Position numbers and translations under genes: made by a program. The notes under the pieces are model-generated. The model did not search any database, had not been told where the DNA came from, and saw only the letters and a list, made by a program, of their open reading frames with translations. Below, piece after piece: positions 11,501-20,710 of a stretch of DNA of 64,000 nt. Numbering within the stretch: the stretch's first letter is position 1; each line of letters opens with the position of its first letter. This stretch comes from Siderastrea siderea. Lineage: Eukaryota; Cnidaria; Anthozoa; Scleractinia; Rhizangiidae. The stretch is from assembly GCA_964030785.1 (NCBI GenBank), contig OZ034970.1:20277634-20341633 (forward strand). Direction: 5' to 3'.

Positions 11501-11694
11501 CCTTCATATGTCAACGTGGCTTGAAAGGTGCCAACAACTGATAGAATGGTTCCTCCTGGACCCCTTAGAATCTGCTGGGATTTCTTTAGTTGGTTGTCTT
11601 TAAGCCAAGGCTCCTGATCACTGACAATGGATACAGCTGCTCCAGTATCCAACTTAAAATGTGTTTCGTGGCCATCAACCTTCACAACGGCGGT
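8557..11694 (-). CDS. pol: Pol polyprotein: protease, reverse transcriptase, RNase H, integrase
   Basis: Uninterrupted frame of 1,042 residues from a GTG at 11,685. The frame actually runs back to the gag TAG at 11,695-11,697, in the same frame as gag. Using the 11,685 numbering: aspartic protease LDTGA (D13); reverse transcriptase about 150-335 with LDANSGFWQI and the catalytic MDD at 286-288; RNase H with D434, E474, D501, D547; integrase zinc-binding H658, H661, C691, C694; catalytic D721, D774 and E810 with the normal 35-residue spacing. The C-terminal tail has two near-identical Pro/Gln/Thr-rich repeats (TIAEAPMQP and TITEAPMQP). No ATG explains its start, so expression by readthrough of the gag stop is likely. 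All catalytic residues are present, so it could be active. Confidence 0.95.
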   Translation of the reverse strand, partial: TAVVKVDGHETHFKLDTGAAVSIVSDQEPWLKDNQLKKSQQILRGPGGTILSVVGTFQATLTYEGRQISETVYVLKDQLYSLLSKKACVGLGLIARIGEVNTQPANFVGEFPHLFSGLGKLETKYQIKLNPDVKPVRLYTPRKIPHPLLPKVKKEIDSMLQQGVISPVTVPTEWCSGIVPVPKPNGRVRICVDLTPLNKAVQRETHPMGSVDESLAMLGESKVFTKLDANSGFWQIPLDEESKLLTTFITPFGRFCFNRLPFGISSAPEIFQRTMSDILEGLDGVICRMDDILIHGRNQIEHDVRVRAVLFRLQKAGLTLNIQKCEFSQGRLKFLGHIVDAQGVHADPEKTNAIGQFPTPKNVTELQRFMGMVNQLGKFVPGLADINAPLRQLLRKDSAWYWGEAQQTALQQVKEKLASPEVLAHYDPNRATVIAADASSTGLGAVLLQIQDNGQRCPICYISRSLNDAEKNYAVIEKEALASTWACERLEEYVLGLRFTLETDHKPLVPLLTTTDLSKMPPRILCFRLRMMRYNPEVVHVPGKCQISADALSRAPASSPNTSDIQFIEEVEIFASSTVNQLPATAQRLQEIIEAQRNDEVCMQVRRYCQDGWPVYIPHQPLLRPYWESRAHLAVVDDLLLYDERIVIPPALRLEVLDCIHRGHLGISKCRARARMSVWWPGLSAAIEDMVKACFTCSKELPEPKEPLMPSSFPSRPWERISMDLFEDGGRTYLITVDYYSRWVEIKRLTTQTAKSVIAASKELFATHGIPDIVISDNGPCFSAVSFQEFAASYGFVHATCSPRYPRANGEVERTVRTVKGLLKKNDDPYLALLTYRSTPLQTGLSPSELLMGRRLRTQLPVLEKTLTPRDLRREREEVVKKEETYRSNQRKSFNQRHRAKELPAVTAGDSVWIRDQNRIGKIQGRTQHPRSFLIETEKGTIRRNRSALVKAELQSPSKADKQATSTGTANYHAFLETEEKTGPPQLPGTIAEAPMQPACSQTAPLPSQHPDTITEAPMQPVRSQTVPLQTRSGRIVKPPDRLDL

Positions 11695-12630
11695 CTAGAA
11701 ATCTGCGTCGCTGCCGTAGACTTCACCGAGGAAGGGAACTTCAACTTCTTCAAGGTCTGCTACTTCGTTGACAGATGAGCGCTTTGATGCCTGTTTTGTG
11801 GAGAGGCACACAGCTTGGAAATGACCTCTTTTGTGACAGCTGTTACAAGTTACATCCTTTGCAGGGCATGATAGTCGCTTGTGTTGCTGTCCGCCACACC
11901 ACATGCATTTACGTTCGGGCTTTGACCGTACTCCGGGATTCGGTTTTGAATCTCGCTTGTGCTTTTGCACTAAATCCACACGTGTGGGTTCGGTAGCCGT
12001 TTCAGAGATGACGTTCCCGCGGATGAGATCCTTGTTTTGCTTTCGTGCCTCCGCCTGACGACTCATCTGCACTGCCGTTTCGAGAGTGAAATCTGCTTTG
12101 GCTTGAAGTCGATCTGATAACGAGTCGTCAAGAACGCCTACAACAATTCGATCACGGATTAAGCCATCTGTTAGTGGGCCGTACTCGCAGTCTTCGGCAA
12201 GCCTGTATAGTTCTTGAATGAATGTGTCCACTGACTCGCCTGCCAACTGGTGTCGCTTGTTAAAGAGGGCTCGTTGTACAATCAAATTGCGGCGAACATC
12301 AAAATAGCCGTTGAGGGTGGTGCGAACTTCGCTGTACGTAGCTTTGGTTTCGTCGAGGCAGAGGGTGGCTAGGATGTCGTCTGCACAATCTCCCATGGCA
12401 TACAGTAAGGTACTCACTTGTTCGTATTCGGGCTTATTTTTGAGGCCAGAGGCTATCCTGTAACGTTCGAAACGTCGGCTCCATCGAATCCAACATTTGG
12501 CTTGTTTTGGGCCGTTCACGCCATCAAATCGTGTGGGAAGTGGAAGTTGACTCGGTTGCTGTGTTTGAGTTTGGTTTTGTCCTGCTGCCGGGAGCAATTC
12601 TTGATGTGTTCCTTCTTCTAAATCAGGCAT
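11695..12630 (-). CDS. gag: Gag protein with two zinc knuckles
   Basis: 311 residues from an ATG at 12,630. A capsid-like helical region covers residues about 30-200, with YEQVSTLLYAMG and the QRALFNKRHQ block typical of gypsy-type Gag. Two knuckles follow: C242-X2-C245-X4-H250-X4-C255, then C262-X2-C265-X4-H270-X4-C275. The start lies 27 nt downstream of the 5' LTR, so the leader is very short. The TAG stop is followed by pol in the same frame with no gap. Confidence 0.92.
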   Translation of the reverse strand: MPDLEEGTHQELLPAAGQNQTQTQQPSQLPLPTRFDGVNGPKQAKCWIRWSRRFERYRIASGLKNKPEYEQVSTLLYAMGDCADDILATLCLDETKATYSEVRTTLNGYFDVRRNLIVQRALFNKRHQLAGESVDTFIQELYRLAEDCEYGPLTDGLIRDRIVVGVLDDSLSDRLQAKADFTLETAVQMSRQAEARKQNKDLIRGNVISETATEPTRVDLVQKHKRDSKPNPGVRSKPERKCMWCGGQQHKRLSCPAKDVTCNSCHKRGHFQAVCLSTKQASKRSSVNEVADLEEVEVPFLGEVYGSDADF

Positions 12631-12645
12631 TTTCAGGGTCTACAA

Positions 12646-12657
12646 CCGCTGCCACCA
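12646..12657 (-). promoter_or_regulatory. tRNA primer binding site
   Basis: On the minus strand TGGTGGCAGCGG begins immediately after the 5' LTR, at the expected place for the minus-strand primer and starting with the TGG complementary to a tRNA CCA end. I cannot name the tRNA with confidence. Confidence 0.8.
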
Positions 12658-12786
12658 TGTAGTATCCGTAGGAAGAACTAAACACAACACATGTTTAATC
12701 AACATGGCCGCTCGTGAAAGCACGAGGTGCCAGCATGCATTGCAAAGAGCAAGAATAACAGTTACAAATATGGGCATAACCGTACA
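12658..12786 (-). repeat. 5' LTR of the gypsy-type element
   Basis: A 129-bp repeat of 8,212-8,340. It must contain the promoter, but no clear TATA box stands out. The element starts here on the minus strand. Confidence 0.95.
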
Positions 12787-13124
12787 CTAGCCAGACTTAG
12801 TCATTATGATCGAGCCAACTACATACCAACGCCAAAGGATATTTATGAATGAAAATCAAACTGGAGACATCTTTAATAGGTTAGTTGGCCAAACACCATG
12901 CAGTATTGTGAAATGTTTAGTGTACTAGTGCTGGGATATACGGTGTGTTTCAAATTAATAGAACCTCGGAAATAATATTGTAAGCACTGAAAACACCTGC
13001 TTTTTCACACTTATTCGAGGTCGATTTTTCGGAGACATATCTCGTGACAAGTGCTGAAAATAGCGTTTTGGAGCCTCCAAATTTGAAAATTTTCTGGGGG
13101 AGAAAACCCCCAGACCGCCCTCAA

Positions 13125-13188
13125 AGGCTCGTGCCTTCAGAGGCTCGTGCCTTCAGAGGCTCGTGCCTTCAGAGGCTCGTGCCTTCAG
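13125..13188. repeat. 16-bp tandem repeat, four perfect copies
   Basis: AGGCTCGTGCCTTCAG is repeated at 13,125, 13,141, 13,157 and 13,173 with no mismatches. It lies inside the right half of the hAT-like element, next to its G/C-rich end. Confidence 0.95.
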
Positions 13189-13241
13189 CTCTCGCGAAAG
13201 TTCCCCCCCTTGACAAAAATCCTAGCTATGGCCCTGAGTTG

Positions 13242-16200
13242 CATTTCTGACATGCCAATATGAACATTCTTATAAAACGTGGGGCGAGGGAAGTGCAAAC
13301 TGTTTATTATAAATAATTTACATTTTATCAACCATACCAATCAGGCCGAATCACAGTCATTATCCCATGCAGGTTGTTAAAATTGAATTTGTATAGGGTG
13401 ATTAAATATTTTCGGAACTACCCATCAAATCCTTCTTTCAGGTAGTCAATAAATTCTGTATATATTAAATCACATTTCTTTTGTTTTGACTGGTTTTGTC
13501 CAGGGTTATAGATAACATGTGGAATATTTTAAGTGCTTCTCTGTGAATAACAAAACATTAGCAGAGAACACTTACATATTTACTGAAGACTAAGTAAACC
13601 TGGAAATAATTTGTTTTACTATGATATCTTTATTTCTGTCTCACCCATCTGCTTAACTGTAACAAAGGAGTTTGTACAAACATCAATAACAATTTATTAT
13701 AAATAAGTATTGTAATAAATCATGACATTTCCCTTATGACAATAAATCAAGTAACATCCTCTATTTGTCAACATTCAAATTATCCTGGAAAAATGCTGTA
13801 TTTTACTAGAGTTTTTTTTTTCAAAAACATGTGCAGAAGAATAAGAGTAGGTGAGGATTTCAAAATTCTTTTATTGGCGTTATTTTAATAAAAAATTATA
13901 TCAAGGCTTTGGGGGTATAATGTTATTGAATTATCATTAATATTTTAAATTGCTATTATGGATATCATACGCTTGTGGCACAAACAATGAAAAAATAACC
14001 TTGTAAACCTTCCGAATCCAGCCAAGTTAATATTTTTTATTATCATGGAATCAAACCATGTTCTTCTGCTAATAATTTCTGAAATGCTTTCCAAACTATA
14101 ATTTTTATCTTAAAGCGCATGATAATCAATAGCTTAAAACAGGAGCACAACTTATAGCAAATATTTTAATCATCATGGCATACTCGTGGCATACTTAATG
14201 CTGGACAGTAATCGATCACTGTACTACAAAAAACTAATGCAATAACTGTAAATACTCATTCAAGCTCGGGTATTGAGGCCCTGTCCCAAATCAATTGATA
14301 CTGAAACTGACTTTTACCCAATCATCATTTTGGGGAAACTACACTAATTTTCCCAAGTAGCAGTGCTATGCAACTCTATTGTCCTTTTCAACATTTGGTA
14401 GGTTGACTAGTAGTTTACTCTGGGTAGGGGGTGGGATACAGTAACAGGATGTAATTTTGGTTGAGAACTATACAGTCTGACTCGAAGAATTACTCAACTA
14501 AAATTAGAGCTCCTTCTTGTTGGAGGTATGCCCTCAGTTCGTCTTCCTGTGGGTGATTTTCAAGCATCTTATCCCTCTGGGAGGAGGGAAGAAGGTCATC
14601 CTTCAAAACATTTGCTTTATAACTTCAAGGGACAAGTTAAGAGCACCAAGATGATGTTCGGAAGCAGCAAGGGATAGTGGTAGCGCTTTATAGAAGAACG
14701 TAGACTTCTGTACCTTCTGGAAACTACCCACAGATTCATTGGCCAGTTCTTGAAAACACTGTTCTGTGACTTGAGGGCTGGGTCGCGAACTTGAAGAAAA
14801 ACTGTTGTAGACGCGTTTTGCATTGCAAAACGGCCCAAGTAGGCACAAAATTTTCTTGTTGATGTCTTCTTTCGAGACGTCCATACGTATTGCTGCAAAC
14901 ACTGTCATAAAAGAAAACAAAACAGAAAAATTTTGTGTATTCTCACTTTCGGTGGCCACTTCGGACAAAGAAGGGAGCGGCCCATTCCTGATCAGTAGAA
15001 ACCACTCAAAAAAATTGTGCCATATGTGTCTACAAATGGCTTTCTTTGGCAAGAAAGTGGCTAAAACAACAACAAAAAATGCTTATAAGTTTTGAGCTCA
15101 GACTTGACAGAAGCAAAAGTTAAATTTCACGGTATCCTGTAGTGCATGCCTAATGTAACATAGTGCTAGAAGCCGCATAGCTCTGAGGACGAGAGTAATT
15201 TTTGAAAGTCACGCGGTGTTGTTCAAAATCGCTGACCACCCAGGAGAAACTGTGTTTAGGCACCTTAAATTTTAAAAAACAACTGCAAACTACGGCTGGG
15301 TAATAAATAATAGGCCCGTTCCTGATATTGTATTTCACATGAACCGAACCTACACTACGTCACCTGTCACCTGCCATCCTTCCCCCTATTTCTTTTCATA
15401 AATCATCTCTCCTCTCCTACTCCCCATCCTTCACCCGTCACCGTCCATCTTTTACCTTCAACAGGAGCCAAATCGAGGATGGAGGCCGTGCAAAGGAAAT
15501 TTCGACGCCATTTGCTTGTTTTTCTCTTTGTGTGACATCCTTGCAACCTACACGTATGACAATCGCGCGAGATTACGCATTTTTTCTAACAATAGCATAT
15601 TTGTCTCTCGATAGGGCAATCGCTTTGAATGGAAAAGATACCTAGTTGCAGTATCCATCCTTTAACATCCTCATGTTTTCACGAGAGGTGTTAACAAATG
15701 AATTGTTTTGACTTCAAATCATCTTAACGTAGCAGTTAACCTGTGTACATTTAAGAATTAAAAGAGTTGCCGTGTTGCGATTGGTCCTTAGGAAACGTGC
15801 ATTTCCCCATGCCATCGAACCCAATCAAACTCAATCTGTGGATTTTGTCCAAGGATTCAAAAGTTACAGTGACAAATCTTCTCGCCATAACTTGGTCTAG
15901 GAGTGAAAACTGTTAAAACTTTGAAACATGATCTTCGCCTTCCTTTACGTTAAGGCTGCAATCCTGGGAGTCTTTTACTACGCATTTAAAGCTAACAACT
16001 GACAGTGCATCTGAAGCCGTTCCTGAATTTCTGCATGTACTAAAAACATGTGCTACAATCCCGGGTATACAGATCTAGAAGTAATTCGAGCCTCCAAGAA
16101 CTTGATTTTGAAAACCAGTTTTACCAAAGATCAAGAGTTCGAAAATCGAATCTCTGATTGAGTTCAACTGTACAATTTTTTTTGTGTGTGAGATTTGTTC

Positions 16201-16482
16201 GATTGCCGAACGGTTTGAGTTCGGTTGAGTTCGATTGAAATTCAGTTCAATTGGGTTCGATTTATAAGCAAAGATGCGCCAATGCGCAATCTTTGGAACT
16301 GCCTTAAACAAAGTAATAACCGTTTCTAAAATTACTGGACGGCACTTGAGGAAGCATGATTAGCAAAAATAATAAATAATGGTGCATGTTCCGACTACAA
16401 CGGCATCACAACACTTGTTGTGCTGTGCTTTTACAAGCGCAAAGATGCTCTACTTTAGTATTTCCCGCGTTAACTTCCAGTC
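13242..16482. other. AT-rich intergenic stretch with one doubtful open frame
   Basis: AT-rich sequence without recognisable coding motifs. The only longer frame is on the minus strand at 14,603-15,052 (149 codons, starting MPKKAICRHIW). It has no domain I recognise and may be an exon or chance. At 16,130-16,265 there is a run of variants of GAGTTCGATTG on both strands, which looks like decayed repetitive DNA. Confidence 0.35.
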
Positions 16483-16672
16483 TAGCCTACAAGCAGGCTA
16501 GATTGGGTGTGTTATTCGTGCGAGTGTCTTGGCGGCGTGAGTGGGCGAGTGAAGCAGCGAGAAGAATATGGCGAGAAAAAGTGAGTGCCTTGACTATTTT
16601 TACAACAACGAATCTACTTGCCGCCAAGATACTCGTGCAAATAACACACTAAGTGAGCCTGGTTGCAGGCTA
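16483..16672. mobile_element. 190-bp MITE with 10-bp target duplication
   Basis: Terminal inverted repeats of about 54 bp start TAGCCTACAAGCAGGCT and end with the complement of TAGCCTGCAACCAGGCT. They run inward to CTTGGCGGC / GCCGCCAAG. Exact direct repeats ACTTCCAGTC flank the element at 16,473-16,482 and 16,673-16,682. Each end is itself a small palindrome (AGCCT...AGGCT). The long duplication suggests mobilisation by a MULE-type transposase, which is inference. Confidence 0.9.
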
Positions 16673-17010
16673 ACTTCCAGTCATGCTCTGTTGCGTACGG
16701 TGGTTATCAATTTCCACGTAAACAGCTAACCAGATAACTGCAGTTTAGTTACTGGACTGTGGTTACCAGTAGTCGTAGTTAAACTCTCACTTAACACCCC
16801 TTATCCCCGAAACAGTCCTCCCATTTTTAGTTTGAAATTTGCAACAAAATGAAAATATTTCGGAAATGTCGCCCCCAACATTAAAAGGTACTCAAGTGTG
16901 CTCCTCAAAATGTAAAATGCTCAAAAAAGGTACTCAAACGCTGGGCTGTGCATATGTGAAAGGCCTAGTTAAGACCGTTTTATTTCGGAAACCTAACGAA
17001 AATGCAAATA

Positions 17011-17531
17011 CAGTCAAAGCTCTCCTTGCGACCACTCTCGTAAGCGACCAGCTCTAGTTATGACCAGCATTGTGAAAACCCGTTTGACTTGTCACTTAAA
17101 CTCTGTAATGAAAAGCTCTCGTAAGCAACCGCTCCGGTAAGCGACCGCAACCACTTTTGTGAAATACCAACGGGCTTTTTCCTTTGTTTTTAAGTTCTCG
17201 TAAGCGACCACTCAGTCAACACTGTACTAAAAGCACTCGGTTATTGTTCATATTTAGAGTAATACATAACACAAGTGCTAATGGTTCTTTGACTTGTACC
17301 TACGTGGACCTCATCTGTGATAGGCAATAAAAAACATTCGATATTAGTGCTACAAAACTATTAGAAACCATTAACATAGGCCAAGCTTTATGCTAAAAGC
17401 TCTCGTTAGCGACCACTCTCTATTCTTTCATCACGTGGTCGCTTACGAGAGCCCATTCTTGTAAGCGACCAGCTCTAGTTGCGACCACTTTTCTGAATTC
17501 CTGAGGTGGTCGCTTACGAGAGCTTCGACTG
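17011..17531. mobile_element. 521-bp MITE, pogo/mariner-like, rich in GTAAGCGACC motifs
   Basis: The left end is CAGTCAAAGCTCTC and the right end reads CAGTCGAAGCTCTC on the other strand. TA precedes the left end and CA (probably mutated TA) follows the right end. The motif CTCTCGTAAGCGACCAC and variants occur about ten times inside, on both strands, concentrated near the ends. There is no coding capacity. CAGT ends with a TA target suggest a pogo/Tigger-type relation. Confidence 0.75.
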
Positions 17532-17840
17532 CAGTTACATAACAGACTGCAAGCAGTCTGTTCTTTTCAGGGAGGCTGCAGGGAGGCTGCGAGAAGCGAG
17601 GGCAACAGCCTTTAGTCACGTGTGCGGCCACTTTCATCTCCCGTGCGTTTTGCTCCTCGCATGTTATACCCCACGGACTAAGAAAAAAAGGGAGACTCCT
17701 CGTAGTCTACATAGCAAATAAGAAATGAACACTTACTGCTTCAGCAACTCCTCTGAAGGCAAGATGGGTGTCGTGCAGAGTGAAGGCCATATTCATGGTG
17801 CTTTCGCTGACTCCCGTTGGGGTTGGTCCAGCAAGTTGAT

Positions 17841-18855
17841 TCAAGGCCTAATGTCAAGACGTTGCCATAGCACGTGAAGATTTAGGGCCAACCTGAGGGC
17901 GTTTTTCCCTGTTTTGGCGTTGCACTCAGGATTAAACGCACCGACTGAAGATGACATGTTGGTCTTACCCTTGCAATATTTTATATACAGTTCACGGGCG
18001 GATGCAGTTAATGTGTATTCACCAGGGTTTTCTTGGTGGTGCTCTGTGTAGATATGTTCATACACGGTCCGTAAGCGTTTCAATGGACCTTGCTGGATAT
18101 CAGACGAACTCTGTTCCATCTCTTCAATTTCCATTTGGCGGTGATCCTGGTACATAATTAACACTCGATCTGCAAGTCCGTTGCGGCAAGCCACAACCTT
18201 TGGCCATATGTCAGTCAAAAATCTTCGAGGTGTTGTAAAGGTCGCCATACTCATATGCGCACTCTGAATGCCCACCCGATTTCCTTTGCTGTCCTTAACG
18301 GAATACCAGTAATCGCCATCATACAGCTTGCACATTAAGGCTCCATTGTCAGACAAGTATGCGATGCTGACTTGGACGTTGAAATCAGTTTGCTCAGGAA
18401 GGTATAACCTTCATCAATGCACAAGATGGGAACACGTTCCCCGGCGGCACCTTTTTGGAAGTTAACAAAAGAGACCATTCGACGACGTTTCGTCAACAAG
18501 AATGCCTTGATCAATTCGCGGCTCCAAGTGCAAAATTAACGGTCCCACGCATCCAATGTTGCAGGCGGGGGTTTTTCCAGCTGCGGATGGAGCCAGGCCT
18601 AACATAAACAGATTTCCCTTCTCTCGAAAGGAATCAAACAGCTTTACTGTGGTGTTGCCAATCAATGCACTGGTGCATGGCAATATTCCAGCCAAGAGTA
18701 GCTCCGGTGAGGTACGGTGGCTTTTCGAGTATACATCCAGCCATTCAAGGATGTGGGCCGGAGCAATTTTCGTCCCATGGAATGTGGATTTCTGCAAGCT
18801 TTCTCTCAAGATCGCTTACTGAATTTACTTCTCCAAGTCCTCCAACAGCAGCCAT
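17841..18855 (-). pseudogene. DUF3987-like P-loop ATPase, frameshifted
   Basis: Minus-strand frames from an ATG at 18,855 (MAAVGGLGEV) read in order as a DUF3987-type protein. A segment ends in PELLLAGILPC. A P-loop-like APSAAGKTP lies at about 18,564-18,590. DETSSNGL follows, then a Walker-B-like ILCIDEGYTFL in another frame at about 18,405-18,437, then a C-terminal helical part (17,841-18,356). At least three frame changes are needed (about 18,745, 18,465 and 18,370). DUF3987 domains are otherwise linked to primase/helicase-type proteins of mobile DNA; the role here is unknown. I call it a pseudogene, although a hidden intron could explain one of the breaks. Confidence 0.65.
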
Positions 18856-19414
18856 TGTTCGAAGCGAAACGAAACGAAGGGCACATATGAGGGAAAACTC
18901 CAAACAAAATGCACGTGGGAATCTCACCTTTTGATTGGTTCGTGGAATGTCTTTGTCATGTTAAAACTGAAGTCTTTCACTATTGTTGTCCAGTGTTAAA
19001 GCGTGAAAAAACGATAGCAATAAGAAAAATAAAACTAGAGTTCGTACGAAAAATGATCGTGTAAGTGCTAGGGAAGCCATAAGATAAACAATCAAATTCA
19101 CCCCAGATGAAAAAACCTGAACACACAAAATGAGTCTACATAGAGGCAGATTTTTATCATTGGAGGTAATAAGATAACTGCCCTAGTGCCAGAGGCTTTT
19201 CTTGTGCGATTTCCGGTTGTGGCTCATGTGACATAACACGAAATTCAGGAAGTGCAAATTTTAAAATAATAAGCAAAATAAGCCCTGAAAGGTGCATACA
19301 AAGAAAACGTTAATCATAGATAGCCATTTGCAACCTAGCCCTAGCCCTCAGACACGCTATAAAAAAGTGGGAAAATAGTTGTTGTAGTTATCTTTTAACA
19401 GGCCGTGCCCACTG
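18856..19414. other. Intergenic stretch, nothing recognised
   Basis: AT-rich, with no supported reading frame or repeat structure. Confidence 0.35.
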
Positions 19415-19479
19415 ATTCATCGAACTACCGTCATCCACCGATCTAGTGATCCATTGATCCACTGATCTGTTGATCTACA

Positions 19480-20435
19480 CATAACGTATACACTTTTATA
19501 ACGATTATTTGTATGCCTCACGGCTTTTAGGTAGAACAGATTTTCTATGTTTAATACCGTAGAATTCCGATAATAACGGCCCCCCGAAAATAACGGCTAC
19601 CCGAAAGTAACTTTAATTTCTTACCTTGCTATTAAACCCCGAAAGTAACAGCCCCCCTGAAAGTAACACCCCCACCCGATAATAGCAGCCCCTCAAAAAA
19701 TGACCACTAAAAATATGTATGTATATATATATGTATGTATATATATGTGTATATATTGTATTTAATGTAACATTCCAAGAGGTGCGGTATGTGGTTACAA
19801 ATACAATACAAATACAATGAATAATATTTTCCTATTTCATTTGCAACAAATGCCACACAATAATTTCCTATTTTAGTGGTGTACCGTATTTTCATAAACA
19901 TAGGATACGGGTAACATAGTAACTAGAATGTATGAAAACGTTTGATTCTGATACCGTCCAAAAAACATTTCCCAGCTTCTATTTGAATGGAACAGCCTGA
20001 GTGCAGGATTAAAGTACAGAATCATTTGTGATTTTATTTTAAGCTTAACCGAATCCTGTTTGAAACAGACATATGGGTATAAAAACAGATAAAAGCTGTA
20101 TGTGTCATCATAGTAATTAGTCGTCATGTATACGAACATTTGGGCCTTTTTTGTTACAGTTAATTACTTTGTTTACATGGATAATGAATAACCAGCATGC
20201 AACCTGAATGACCTTTTTATGTCTGTTGTACGTCCTCTTTGTGTAAAACTACTGCTGAATTACAAACGTTTTCTAACCATCTGAAAGTAACGGCTACCCG
20301 TTACCCATTACCCCTTTGGCCTCCTAAATCCGAAAATAAAGGGGGCCGTTATTATCGGAATTCTGTGGTAGTAACATATGTAACTTTGATAAAATTACCG
20401 TGGTTAAACAAAGGTTTCTATTCTATTCTATTCTA
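19480..20435 (+). mobile_element. 5'-truncated LINE tail carrying a nested MITE
   Basis: The segment ends in TTGATAAAATTACCGTGG and a (TTCTA)n tail at about 20,417-20,435. It resembles the end of the neighbouring LINE (TTGATAAAATTCCGTGGG and (TCTA)n). Only 3' untranslated sequence remains, interrupted by the MITE at 19,557-20,368. Confidence 0.6.
19557..20368. mobile_element. 812-bp MITE with TA target site
   Basis: 28-bp inverted ends (CCGTAGAATTCCGATAATAA at the left, CCACAGAATTCCGATAATAA read inward at the right, both continuing CGGCCCCC) match at 26 positions. TA lies on both sides (19,555-19,556 and 20,369-20,370). Subterminal GAAAGTAAC motifs repeat near both ends. The TATG/TATA microsatellite at about 19,714-19,757 is internal. 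No transposase is present; Tc1/mariner-pogo type is inferred from TA and the end sequence. Confidence 0.85.
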
Positions 20436-20710
20436 CCCATCGATCTACTGATCCACTGATCCATCAATCTATTGATCCACTGATCCGTTGATCTACTGTT
20501 CCACTGATCCATCGATCTACCGATCCATCGATCTGCTGATCCACTGATCCATCGATCTGCGGATCCACTGATCCATCGATCTACTGATCCACTGATCCAT
20601 CGATCTATTGATCCACTGATCCATCGATCTACTGATCCACTGATCCATTGATCTACTGATCCACTGATCCATCGATCTACCAATCCATCGATCTACTGAT
20701 CCACTGATCC

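Larger units (their letters stand above)
8212..12786 (-). mobile_element. Ty3/gypsy-type LTR retrotransposon, structurally complete
   Basis: Two 129-bp LTRs (8,212-8,340 and 12,658-12,786), which I count as differing at two positions, flank gag and pol. The element is on the minus strand, so the 5' LTR is at the right. An exact 5-bp target duplication CTAGC lies at 8,207-8,211 and 12,787-12,791. LTRs start TGT and end ACA. A primer binding site and a polypurine tract abut the LTRs. It was inserted into the hAT-like element at 7,829-13,236. The near-identical LTRs and open gag and pol indicate recent insertion. Confidence 0.95.
7829..13236. mobile_element. hAT-like non-autonomous element split by an LTR retrotransposon
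   Basis: The ends are CAGGGCCGTAGCTAG at 7,829-7,843 and the inverted CTAGCTATGGCCCTG at 13,222-13,236 (14 of 15 match), followed inward by G-rich tracts. A 5-bp direct repeat AGTTG lies at 7,824-7,828 and 13,237-13,241. Without the nested LTR element (8,212-12,786 plus one target copy) it is about 0.83 kb, too short for a transposase, and no transposase is seen. The CAGGG terminus is hAT-like. The 5-bp duplication is shorter than the usual 8 bp, so the superfamily call is tentative. Confidence 0.65.

Noticed and set aside
14603..15052. 149-codon minus-strand gene
   Set aside because: No recognisable domain, splice structure or repeat context; kept only as a doubtful frame in the stretch note.
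20423..20683. Repetitive frame reading DRWISGSVDQW
   Set aside because: A by-product of the 24-bp minisatellite; no start context or domain.
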